Shown one piece after another: positions 1-6,071 of a stretch of DNA of 8,898 nt. Positions within the stretch are counted from its first letter, which is position 1; each line of letters begins with the position of its first letter. This DNA comes from Lachnospiraceae bacterium UBA7060. GTDB lineage: Bacteria; Bacillota; Clostridia; Lachnospirales; Lachnospiraceae. Location: contig DLAA01000053.1 in the NCBI GenBank assembly GCA_002493835.1, positions 526-9,423 on the forward strand. The letters run 5' to 3'. The position numbers were made by a program, and so were the translations under genes. Below the pieces are notes generated by a model. That model had not been told where the DNA came from, did no database searches, and was given only the letters and a program-made list of their open reading frames with translations.

Positions 1-89
1 AAGAGCCTCGTCTGCTGGAGGGTGTCCACGGTGTTCCTTGCGAACCTCGACACCTCCCTTGTCTTATCAGTTTTCCGCAATGCCGACAT
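1..89 (-). CDS. Serine recombinase catalytic-domain fragment, partial
   Basis: In a frame different from the zinc-ribbon ORF, an ATG (89-87) directly follows an in-frame TAA and has GGAG six bases upstream. It opens a frame that reaches the window edge (29 codons). The peptide contains EVSRFARNTVDTLQQTRL. SR(F/L)(A/G)RNTVD is the conserved resolvase/large serine recombinase motif carrying catalytic-domain arginines (compare DRLGRDT in gamma-delta resolvase). In an intact enzyme about 60-70 residues, including the nucleophilic serine, would precede this motif; here they are absent. What is seen is therefore an internal piece, either a remnant whose N-terminal part was replaced or a gene restarted at this ATG. 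It continues to the left, beyond the window. It could be a chance reading frame, but the run of matching motif residues makes that unlikely. Confidence 0.5.
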   Translation of the reverse strand, partial: MSALRKTDKTREVSRFARNTVDTLQQTRL

Positions 90-181
90 TTAATCTCCAG
101 GACAGTCCACTCTGTCTCCGTCCCTTCATCGTCCAAAATACGCCGCCTGCATTTGGGGTTCGGGCATCTGATTACTTCCAT
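1..181 (-). CDS. Small Cys-rich zinc-ribbon protein, partial (Com-like)
   Basis: This reading frame starts at an ATG (181-179) preceded by AAGGAGA at good spacing (9 nt) and stays open for 60 codons to the window edge, so its end is not seen. It begins MEVIRCPNPKCRRR and has two cysteine pairs: C6/C11 (CPNPKC) and C32/C35 (IKCRHCGKL). This is the layout of a small zinc ribbon, and the second half resembles the Com/Com-like family of short phage and mobile-element zinc-finger proteins ('EIKCxxCGKL'). From about residue 42 the frame reads GRCRGSQGTPWTPSS, which does not look like a conserved protein, while another frame of the same DNA looks like a serine recombinase. The zinc-ribbon gene may therefore really end near residue 40 or be fused to foreign sequence. 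It lies 112 nt beyond the DUF5131 gene on the same strand. Function is unknown; nucleic acid binding is a family-based guess. Confidence 0.5.
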   Translation of the reverse strand, partial: MEVIRCPNPKCRRRILDDEGTETEWTVLEIKCRHCGKLIRQGRCRGSQGTPWTPSSRRGS

Positions 182-293
182 ATGCCACCGTCTCCTTGAG
201 TTTTATATGCTAAAACCAGTCATAAAAAATCTCAACCAATTTCTTCTTCAAAATTTATATACTAAATTCCCACATATCTCATTTATCCAAATA
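182..293. other. AT-rich intergenic gap
   Basis: These 112 bases between the DUF5131 stop and the zinc-ribbon ATG are markedly richer in A/T than the genes further right. I see no hairpin followed by a T-run that would serve as a terminator. Several AT hexamers could be -10 boxes on the minus strand (for example TATATAAAT near 250-262), but none has a good -35 at proper spacing, so I call no promoter. Confidence 0.5.
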
Positions 294-1177
294 TCATCTG
301 CCCATCCTACCGCATTTTCCACAATCGGAACAGCCATTACAAATAAGTCTGCTGCCACATTCTCCACAGTTTTTTCCATAATGTACTACATGTAATTCTT
401 CTTTGGGTATCTCCCTTCCCAGACAGTCCGTTAATTTAAACTCTATCTCCCTTCCCACATAACTCATACCAGATTTAAATGCCATTCTGCTCTGCACCAC
501 TTTCTTGGATAGATAATACCTCTTTCCATCTTTAATAAAATTTGTTCCAGTTTCAATAAAACAAAATCTTATACCGCAGAATTCACATTCTCTGCGCAGA
601 TTCTTTACCCATTCAAAATCACATGGCCTTGCACCGTCATAGTTCTCGCCACCGCAGATCACCTGCTCAATCTGCCCGCTGTCAAGATATCTTCCAATAC
701 TGACCTTACCAATTAACGGTGCACACATGATTCCCTTATGCCGGAACGGAAGGTCAAGTAGTATCGGTATACGTTCATCCGCCCGCTTCTGATTTTCGCC
801 GGTGACATGAAAGGAAACATTTTCCCAGCCGCTCCCCCAGCCTTTCGGTAGACATTCCCTTACACGCTGTGAACGTTTTATCAGCAGAAAAAATTTCACA
901 TCACTGCGCCTACGCATAATTTCCCATGCCTCTTCGCGCCATATGTCCGCTTCCTCCAAAAAAAGTCCGAAGTCATACAAACACGAATCAGTTCACCACT
1001 CTTTACCTTATACGTTCCATCTCTGTGTTTCTGCAACGGATAATCAAACCCTGTCTTAGTCCTGTAAATATCCGCACCACTACAACCACGCATGCGGTCA
1101 AGAAAATACATATAACAATTCTGGCATCCTTCACTGCATTTCACGCAGCCATGCCACGGATTCCAAATATCATGCAC
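294..1177 (-). pseudogene. DUF5131 (phage Gp37/Gp68 family) protein, frameshifted
   Basis: The N-terminal half starts MHDIWNPWHGCVKCSEGCQNCYM, the hallmark of the DUF5131/Gp37-Gp68 family, whose three-cysteine motif (C-x6-C-x2-C) recalls radical SAM proteins. I choose the GTG at 1177-1175 because GGAGG (1190-1186) lies eight bases upstream; a TTG at 1192 would overlap that site. The frame runs to TCGGACTTTTTTTGG and then diverges (WRKRTYGAK, stop at 896). The family-like continuation LEEADIWREEAWEIMRRR is in the -1 frame and ends at 294. One added T in the run of seven T (complement of 957-963) joins both parts into exactly 294 codons, a normal family length. The C-terminal half has CEFC and a cluster of cysteines at the end (CGECG...CNGCSDCGKCG), probably metal-binding. 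Family members often sit on phages and integrative elements, and their biochemical role is not established. The break may be a mutation, a sequencing error, or slippage. Confidence 0.75.
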
Positions 1178-1231
1178 CTCTGTTTCCTCCAAACCTCTGT
1201 CACAGCCAGATTCCCTATGCCCCTAACAGAG

Positions 1232-1558
1232 TTAGAACAAAACCTGTACAAGCAGCATATACAGAATAGTACCTCCGGCAATAGACAACAACATCTGACG
1301 TTTCCAACGGTGGAGCAAAACCACTGCAGCAATCGAAAGAAACTCCGGAATACCATGGCTCCCTCTCATGATCTCCACATCTTTCAGGCAGTAGATGACC
1401 AACAGCCCGAACACGGATGCAGGCAGCACCTTCCCAAGATACTGGATATATTCTGGTGTTGGCTTTCCCGCCGGAAACAGCAGAAACGGCAGGAACCGTG
1501 TCAACATAGTCCCAGCAACAATTGCGGCAATCATGATCACCTGTTCTATCAGTGTCAT
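1232..1558 (-). CDS. azlD: AzlD family branched-chain amino acid export subunit
   Basis: A 108-residue hydrophobic protein with about four membrane segments. It contains the AzlD signatures TRFLPFLLFPAGKPTPEYIQYLGKVLP (residues about 20-45, written here in two parts: TRFLPFLLFP and YIQYLGKVLP) and an ALL/VVLLHRWKRQ loop before the last segments. AzlD is the small partner of AzlC; in Bacillus subtilis AzlCD exports branched-chain amino acids and confers azaleucine resistance. I start at the ATG 1558-1556, which overlaps the azlC stop as ATGA and has AGGAG about ten bases upstream. An in-frame ATG at 1585 would lie deep inside azlC and overlap this ribosome site. Length and motifs are intact. 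The DUF5131 start follows after 54 nt without a terminator, so read-through is possible. Confidence 0.88.
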   Translation of the reverse strand: MTLIEQVIMIAAIVAGTMLTRFLPFLLFPAGKPTPEYIQYLGKVLPASVFGLLVIYCLKDVEIMRGSHGIPEFLSIAAVVLLHRWKRQMLLSIAGGTILYMLLVQVLF

Positions 1559-2274
1559 TCCTCTTTCTCTCCTTTCTCCAGCCATCCCCTGGCAAATGTC
1601 AGCACCCCAAGAATCGCCACCATTGCAGGAATGATAAAATCATCCGCCCCAAAAATGATCAGGCACAACGCCGACAGGGCAAGCCCCAAAACTGCGCTGG
1701 TATGCTTCTTGTCTTTCAGCCATTGCTCCATGAAGATCACCACAAACATAGCCGTCATGACAAAATCCAGCCCTTCTGTATTAAAATGTATCAAAGAGCC
1801 AAAAAGCCCTCCCAGAGTTGCCCCTGAAAACCAGTAAAAATGATTCAGCAACGTAACAAAAAACATAAACCAGCCCTTATCCACATCCTCCGGAATATCT
1901 GCCGTATAATTGATGGAAAAGCTCTCATCACACATCCCGAAGATCAGATAAAACTTTTTCAGTCCTGTCCCCTTGTACTTATCCAGCATGGAAATCCCGT
2001 AAAACAGATGTCTTGCATTGATCATCAGCGTCATGACAAATGCCTGCAATGGATCAAATGCCCCAAGCAGCAGATTCACCGCTACAAACTCCACAGAACC
2101 GGCAAAAATGGTAAGACTCATCAAACAGGGATACCAGAAACTGAAACCCGATACATTCATGTAAATCCCATACGTCAGCCCAAGGAACCAAAACCCCGCA
2201 AAAATAGGTATAGTGTGCGGAAAAGCGGCTTTTAATGCTTTCAAATATTTTGTTTTCTTATCAGGCTTCTGCAA
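1555..2274 (-). CDS. azlC: AzlC family branched-chain amino acid permease
   Basis: A 239-residue integral membrane protein, large subunit of the AzlCD branched-chain amino acid exporter. Motifs seen in order: FPHTIPIFAGFWFLGLTYGI (residues about 18-37), the strongly conserved SLTIFAGSVEFVAVNLLLG (about 53-71), and LMINARHLFYGISMLDKYK (about 83-101), followed by CDESFSINY (about 113-121). These match the AzlC family along its usual length. The start is a TTG (2274-2272) with GGGAGG seven bases upstream. This puts the first 14 nt of azlC inside the end of the sirtuin gene, consistent with translational coupling. azlD follows with a 4-nt overlap. Substrate range cannot be read from the sequence; relatives export branched-chain amino acids, and some homologues carry other amino acids. 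Confidence 0.9.
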   Translation of the reverse strand: MQKPDKKTKYLKALKAAFPHTIPIFAGFWFLGLTYGIYMNVSGFSFWYPCLMSLTIFAGSVEFVAVNLLLGAFDPLQAFVMTLMINARHLFYGISMLDKYKGTGLKKFYLIFGMCDESFSINYTADIPEDVDKGWFMFFVTLLNHFYWFSGATLGGLFGSLIHFNTEGLDFVMTAMFVVIFMEQWLKDKKHTSAVLGLALSALCLIIFGADDFIIPAMVAILGVLTFARGWLEKGEKEE

Positions 2275-3160
2275 GTATATTCCTCCCTGTTCTTCGGTTC
2301 AACTTGGCCAGAACCTCTCCGATATCGCCATTGATATAAACCGACTGCTGATCAATCTCCTTTGGTCCTGCCGCTTCCCCGTCATTGATGCAGGCATAGA
2401 CCGCTTTCCTGTTCTCCGCAGTCATCTGCCAGAATGGATATTTAATGATGCCGGGGGTATTATATCCCACGCCCAGCTCCAAAAACAAGATCCTCTGCCC
2501 TTTTCTGATACGCAGAAAGTTCTCGTATCGCTCTGCCGCCCTGTACCACCCCTCATCCTGCACGAACCGCCCGTCCGATCGCAGGTTCATGGTCATCGGC
2601 TTCCCACAGTGCGGACAGACGGGAAGCCGATCTTCTGGTATCCGCATATCTTTCTGGCATTCCATCATCTTACGGATTGTCTCTTCATTTCCAAATGTCT
2701 CCTGACAGCAGGGTTCACTGCATTGGAACAGGCCATAATCCCCCTGGGTATAAAAAAGTCTCTTCTTATCAAACCCGGCTTTCTGGAAACAATGATCCAC
2801 ATTCGTCGTAATGACAAAATAATCCTTCTCCTTCACTGCTTTAAGCAATTCCTGATATACCGGCTTCGGTGCATCCATATACCGGTTGACATAGATATAC
2901 CGGCTCCAGTAAGCCCAATGCTCTTCCAAAGTCTGATACGGATAAAAACCTCCCGTATACATATCACAGAAGCCATACTTCATTCCAAAATCAGAAAAAT
3001 ACTTTTGAAACCGTTCCCCGGCATAAGTGAACCCCGCCGAAGTGGAAAGTCCCGCACCTGCGCCGATCACCACCACATCTACGGCATCCAGTTTTTCCCC
3101 AAGCCTCTGTATCGCAGACGGATCGTTTCTAATTAAAACGTGCTTTCCCTGCTGTTTCAT
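2261..3160 (-). CDS. Class M (SirTM-like) sirtuin, probable protein ADP-ribosyltransferase
   Basis: A 299-residue Sir2-family protein with a Rossmann NAD-binding fold. Seen: VVIGAGAGLSTSAGFTYAG (about 30-48, NAD site), TTNVD (N120, D122), FYTQGDYGLFQC (Q139), and a structural zinc site made from C147, C151 or C152, and CPHC (C182, C185). In ordinary deacylase sirtuins the position held here by Q139 is the catalytic histidine. The Asn/Gln pair 19 residues apart is what I recall from the SirTM enzymes of Streptococcus and Staphylococcus, which ADP-ribosylate a lipoylated GcvH-like protein. ADP-ribosyltransferase rather than deacetylase activity is therefore inferred. The usual SirTM neighbours (macrodomain hydrolase, GcvH-L, lipoate ligase) are not in this window. 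I start at the ATG 3160-3158, which overlaps the previous stop as ATGA and has AGGAGGG at proper distance. The ATG at 3166 is too close to that site. azlC overlaps its 3' end. Confidence 0.85.
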   Translation of the reverse strand: MKQQGKHVLIRNDPSAIQRLGEKLDAVDVVVIGAGAGLSTSAGFTYAGERFQKYFSDFGMKYGFCDMYTGGFYPYQTLEEHWAYWSRYIYVNRYMDAPKPVYQELLKAVKEKDYFVITTNVDHCFQKAGFDKKRLFYTQGDYGLFQCSEPCCQETFGNEETIRKMMECQKDMRIPEDRLPVCPHCGKPMTMNLRSDGRFVQDEGWYRAAERYENFLRIRKGQRILFLELGVGYNTPGIIKYPFWQMTAENRKAVYACINDGEAAGPKEIDQQSVYINGDIGEVLAKLNRRTGRNILAEA

Positions 3161-3780
3161 ATACATTCCCTCCTACTTCTTACTGCCTGAACAGGACACC
3201 GCTCATAACAGCTTCCGCAATGTAGGCAATGCTCCTGCATGATCTTATACGGTTTCCCGCTTTCAATACACCTCTGCGGGCAGTTCCTGGCACATGTCCC
3301 GCACCCGATACAATCCTGGGTGATCTGGTATCCTTTTTCGGGTACTTTTTCATTCCCTATCACATAAGTTTCCCGGAAGATCGGGTTTACACCAAGGTGG
3401 AAATATTCTATCTGCGCATCTTTTATCTGGAACACAATGCCAATATCCCTTGTATCCCCCGGATACACATTAGAAAGATAGGGCTGTTCCGCAAATATCG
3501 TGTCGATCCACATCTTCTGTTCCCCATCTGCCGCAGGCACGGCCCTTGCTGACAGCCGGATCATTTCTTTATATCTTGTATACCCAAGGATCTGCACTCG
3601 CCCGTCTGCCAGCAGTTCCCGGCAGAAATCCTTCCCTCTGGCCGTGAAAAAATAGATCCCATCCGGCTCATAATGAATGGCGCTGATATTGCGGACCTGG
3701 GGATTTCCTTCCCTGTCCACGGTCGCAAACGCCAGAACACCTACATACTGTAACTTCTGTAAACAAGTTTTTGCATCCAT
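3157..3780 (-). CDS. Pyridoxamine-5'-phosphate-oxidase-like flavoprotein fused to 2x[4Fe-4S] ferredoxin
   Basis: A 207-residue soluble two-domain protein. Residues about 5-140 form a PNPOx-like split-barrel FMN-binding domain: VGVLAFATVDREGNPQVRN near the start, then GIYFFTARGK and the typical RLSARA strand. The C-terminal part (about 150-200) is a bacterial ferredoxin domain with two classic clusters: C157-x2-C160-x2-C163-x3-C167-P and C185-x2-C188-x2-C191-x3-C195-P. Such fusions are common in anaerobic Clostridia and are annotated as PPOX/4Fe-4S proteins; substrates are unknown, but electron transfer between ferredoxin and flavin is a reasonable inference. I choose the ATG at 3780-3778 because AGGAGG lies eight bases upstream; the GTG just before it (3783) is also possible. 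The stop overlaps the sirtuin start by 4 nt. The 52-nt gap from the metallophosphoesterase has no terminator. Confidence 0.87.
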   Translation of the reverse strand: MDAKTCLQKLQYVGVLAFATVDREGNPQVRNISAIHYEPDGIYFFTARGKDFCRELLADGRVQILGYTRYKEMIRLSARAVPAADGEQKMWIDTIFAEQPYLSNVYPGDTRDIGIVFQIKDAQIEYFHLGVNPIFRETYVIGNEKVPEKGYQITQDCIGCGTCARNCPQRCIESGKPYKIMQEHCLHCGSCYERCPVQAVRSRRECI

Positions 3781-3832
3781 CACCTGATCCTCCTGTCATC
3801 ATTCTTACCCCATGCACCATACAGTCTAAACT

Positions 3833-5023
3833 TTACGGGAACTCCAATACCATATGGTTCTGATTCTCATGGGCATTTCCCAAAATACTCTCCAGATATC
3901 TCCCCGTAAATGTCCTGGAAAGCCGCCATTCCTCCAGTAACCCTTCTTCCGATACGGCTTCCTCCATACGCCCGGAAAAATAGATCTGGTTCAGTCCGGC
4001 AAAATATCCCGCCATAGCATCCTTCAATCCCCCATCTTCCATATCATGCAGTTCTGCCGCCGCCTGCCCATAGCTGGTATCCCAAAAGAAATCCCCCGCA
4101 TACCGCTCAAAATCCAGCAATTCCGCCGAATCCGGTCGATGCTGTGCCGCCCATGCAGACACATCCACAGAAGATGTGGAATATTCCAGTCCCGACGGAT
4201 TCAGGATGATATCCGCATACTGGTTCGGGGAAACGGGCAATGCAGAGGTGGCGATTTCACAAACCCCATCCTCTTTCCCGATATGCTGGATGTGGGGATG
4301 CCCGGTAAAATTCACGGCCACGCCATACTCCCTGTAAAGCCGCAATACCTCATCGCTGTTCCCGATCACATACCCTTCCTCAAACATACTGTGCTTCAGC
4401 AGGTTCTGATGGCTGAAAGAAAGCACCCTGCTCCCGCTCTCCTGCGTCTCATTAAGCTGCTGTTCCAGCCAGCGCAGGGTCTCCTCCGGGACAGTTCCCG
4501 GCTCCTCCACACCGTTCACATCGAGCATCAGGAGCCGCAGCCCTGCGGCAGGCTCCCATACATAACTAGAAGATGCCCGATCCCGTGAGACCGCGTCCTC
4601 ATAACCAAAAGCTGAATATAGCTCCTCAAACCCTGCCGGAGAAACACTGGGTACCAGCTCATACCCATCCCCGGAAAAAGAAGCCGCATACCGGTTATCC
4701 AGGTCATGGTTCCCGGAGATCACCAGCACCGGTATCCCCGCACTCTCTATCCCTGCCAGTTTTGCTACCAGATCCTCATGGCTCTTCCTTGCGCTGTTAA
4801 AAGTAAGGTCACCGGTCAATATCAGGACATCCGGCTTATTCTTTATCACCGTATCCACAAAAGCCTCCGCCAGCTCCTCCGAATATTCCATCACCTTCCC
4901 ATCGGAATGCCGGACCATCTCTGTAAAATATCCTCCATGGTCAGTCAGGGACGGAGACAGGTAATGCAGGTCCGATGCCACCATGAAATGTATCTGAGGC
5001 AGATCCTGATACTGGACAGGCAT
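3833..5023 (-). CDS. Calcineurin-like metallophosphoesterase, N-terminal anchor out of frame
   Basis: The 396-residue open frame has the full dimetal phosphoesterase signature: DLH (D18, H20), GDL (D72), GNHD (N105, H106), SH (H205) and GHPH (H242, H244), plus a helical C-terminal region. The family cleaves phosphoester bonds with two bound metal ions; the substrate is unknown. Upstream, the same frame continues back through a hydrophobic stretch, GFLLAGLLLFAAW, and then a charged ERKEKEEGE linker, but has no ATG/GTG/TTG before a stop. The natural ATG (5115-5113, MKKAWMGV), one base after the nitroreductase stop, is in a frame that misses by one base. Adding one base between about 5112 and 5075 gives a 427-residue protein with an N-terminal membrane anchor facing outward. 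No lipobox cysteine is visible. As it stands, only the internal ATG at 5023 gives the enzyme, as a cytoplasmic form. Confidence 0.82.
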   Translation of the reverse strand: MPVQYQDLPQIHFMVASDLHYLSPSLTDHGGYFTEMVRHSDGKVMEYSEELAEAFVDTVIKNKPDVLILTGDLTFNSARKSHEDLVAKLAGIESAGIPVLVISGNHDLDNRYAASFSGDGYELVPSVSPAGFEELYSAFGYEDAVSRDRASSSYVWEPAAGLRLLMLDVNGVEEPGTVPEETLRWLEQQLNETQESGSRVLSFSHQNLLKHSMFEEGYVIGNSDEVLRLYREYGVAVNFTGHPHIQHIGKEDGVCEIATSALPVSPNQYADIILNPSGLEYSTSSVDVSAWAAQHRPDSAELLDFERYAGDFFWDTSYGQAAAELHDMEDGGLKDAMAGYFAGLNQIYFSGRMEEAVSEEGLLEEWRLSRTFTGRYLESILGNAHENQNHMVLEFP

Positions 5024-5116
5024 CTCCCCTTCTTCCTTTTCCTTCCGCTCCCACGCTGCAAACAGGAGCAGCCCCGCCAGCAGAAAACCGTTACCCCCAT
5101 CCAGGCCTTTTTCATA

Positions 5117-5722
5117 TTATCCCAATTCCTCCGGTACTTCGTTGTAAAAACATGTCTCACTAAGCGGTTTCCTATGCCCTCCCAGATGGGTATTCGGTGT
5201 AAAATCTTCTGCCGGATACCCCACATAGAGCATACAGACCGGCTGCCAGCTTTCCGGCAGCCTTAAAAGCTCCTTTGCTTTCCCTTCATCAAAAAAGCTG
5301 ATCCACACCGTCCCAAGCCCTATGCTTGCCGCCTCCAGCATCATATGTGTGGCAACGATTGTCGCATCCGTAGCCCCGCTGCTCTTCCCGCTCTGCGGAT
5401 GCTTCCAGCAGGCATCCCTGTCATAGGCCACAAACAATACCAGCGGCGCGCCATAATAAAGATTGATCTTTCCATGCTCCTTATCATCGCATTCCTCTGC
5501 AAGATCGACATACTTCTTATCATAGCCAAAAGAACAGAACTCCCTGACTTTTGAAAGGCTCTCCGGCGCATCTAACACCAGTATCCTCTGGGGCTGTGCA
5601 TTTACCGCCGTAGGCGACCACCGCCCTGCTTCCAGTATCTTTTCCACTTTCTCCGCTTCCACCGGACGCTGTGCGAACTTACGCACTGTCCTTCTTTTTT
5701 TCGATATCTCCATAAAATCCAT
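5117..5722 (-). CDS. Nitroreductase family FMN oxidoreductase (first copy)
   Basis: A 201-residue protein of the NfsA/NfsB-like nitroreductase superfamily, usually FMN-dependent homodimers that reduce nitro compounds, quinones or flavin-linked substrates with NAD(P)H. Seen: MEISKKRRTVRKF (the RRTxRxF FMN-phosphate motif, residues about 4-16), RWSPTAVNAQPQ (about 38-49), and the EAASIGLGTVWISFF core (about 126-140), followed by a GYPAE segment. Length is normal. I start at the ATG 5722-5720 because AGGAGG, embedded in the end of the ybaK-like gene, lies nine bases upstream. A longer in-frame start at 5797 would overlap that gene by 70 bases. The metallophosphoesterase ATG follows its stop after one base. 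The true substrate cannot be read from the sequence. Confidence 0.88.
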   Translation of the reverse strand: MDFMEISKKRRTVRKFAQRPVEAEKVEKILEAGRWSPTAVNAQPQRILVLDAPESLSKVREFCSFGYDKKYVDLAEECDDKEHGKINLYYGAPLVLFVAYDRDACWKHPQSGKSSGATDATIVATHMMLEAASIGLGTVWISFFDEGKAKELLRLPESWQPVCMLYVGYPAEDFTPNTHLGGHRKPLSETCFYNEVPEELG

Positions 5723-5726
5723 AGTT

Positions 5727-6038
5727 TCATACCTCCTGTCCCGAAAGATCCAGCCTGACAACTTCATTTCCATGTTCTTCCACAATCCGCACCACATCCC
5801 CGAATTTCATCCAGACCGAAAAATCAATCTGCACATCTTCCGGCACGCTGACCAGAAAATGTTTCCTTCCTTTGCCGTCTTTCAGAAACAGGTTCTTTAA
5901 CACAATCCCCTTTCTCTGAACCCCTGCGCTGTCCACGTCTGCCATTGTGTGTACGGCACCATGCTCCTGTACATCATACGAAACCTTGCTATCATTAAGA
6001 AAAGCCAATACCCTTTCCTTTGTATACTCCTTTGCCAT
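5727..6038 (-). CDS. YbaK/ProX-like aminoacyl-tRNA editing protein, internally deleted
   Basis: The ATG (6038-6036) has GGAGG nine bases upstream and gives 103 residues; a TTG at 6044 is less likely. Residues 1-74 look like the N-terminal half of YbaK/ProXp-type deacylases: EHGAVHTMADVD and GIVLKNLFLKDGKGRKHFLV, with the conserved VxKNLFL lysine region, ending at VPEDVQIDFS. The next residues, VWMKFGDVVRIVEEHGNEV, match the C-terminal helix of the family, which normally follows an HPN(D/E)NTATVW motif. Roughly 55-60 residues that should lie between them, including the GxVSPFG and HPN motifs of the active pocket, are missing (family length about 160). This is an in-frame internal deletion near 5805-5815, so a working editing enzyme is unlikely. 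The intact family removes mischarged amino acids such as Ala or Cys from tRNA-Pro. Confidence 0.75.
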   Translation of the reverse strand: MAKEYTKERVLAFLNDSKVSYDVQEHGAVHTMADVDSAGVQRKGIVLKNLFLKDGKGRKHFLVSVPEDVQIDFSVWMKFGDVVRIVEEHGNEVVRLDLSGQEV

Positions 6039-6071
6039 TTTCAAATTCCTCCAAAAATTTTTTGTAATAAC

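Noticed and set aside
153..395. Plus-strand open frame across the AT-rich gap at the left
   Set aside because: It runs antisense to the end of DUF5131 and to the start of the zinc-ribbon gene, with Ser/Thr/Ile-rich content and no motif.
926..1837. Plus-strand open frame of 303 codons across azlC/azlD and DUF5131
   Set aside because: It is antisense to genes with clear family motifs, its composition is His/Pro/Gln/Ser-rich as expected from reversed membrane-protein codons, and it has no ribosome site.
2213..3136. Plus-strand open frame of 307 codons opposite the sirtuin gene
   Set aside because: It shadows the well-supported Sir2 gene; no recognisable motif and no ribosome site.
6046..6062. 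AAAAATTTTTT dyad before the YbaK start as a terminator
   Set aside because: It has no G/C pairs in the stem and lies next to the GGAGG site of the next gene, so it would be too weak; it is simply AT-rich spacer.
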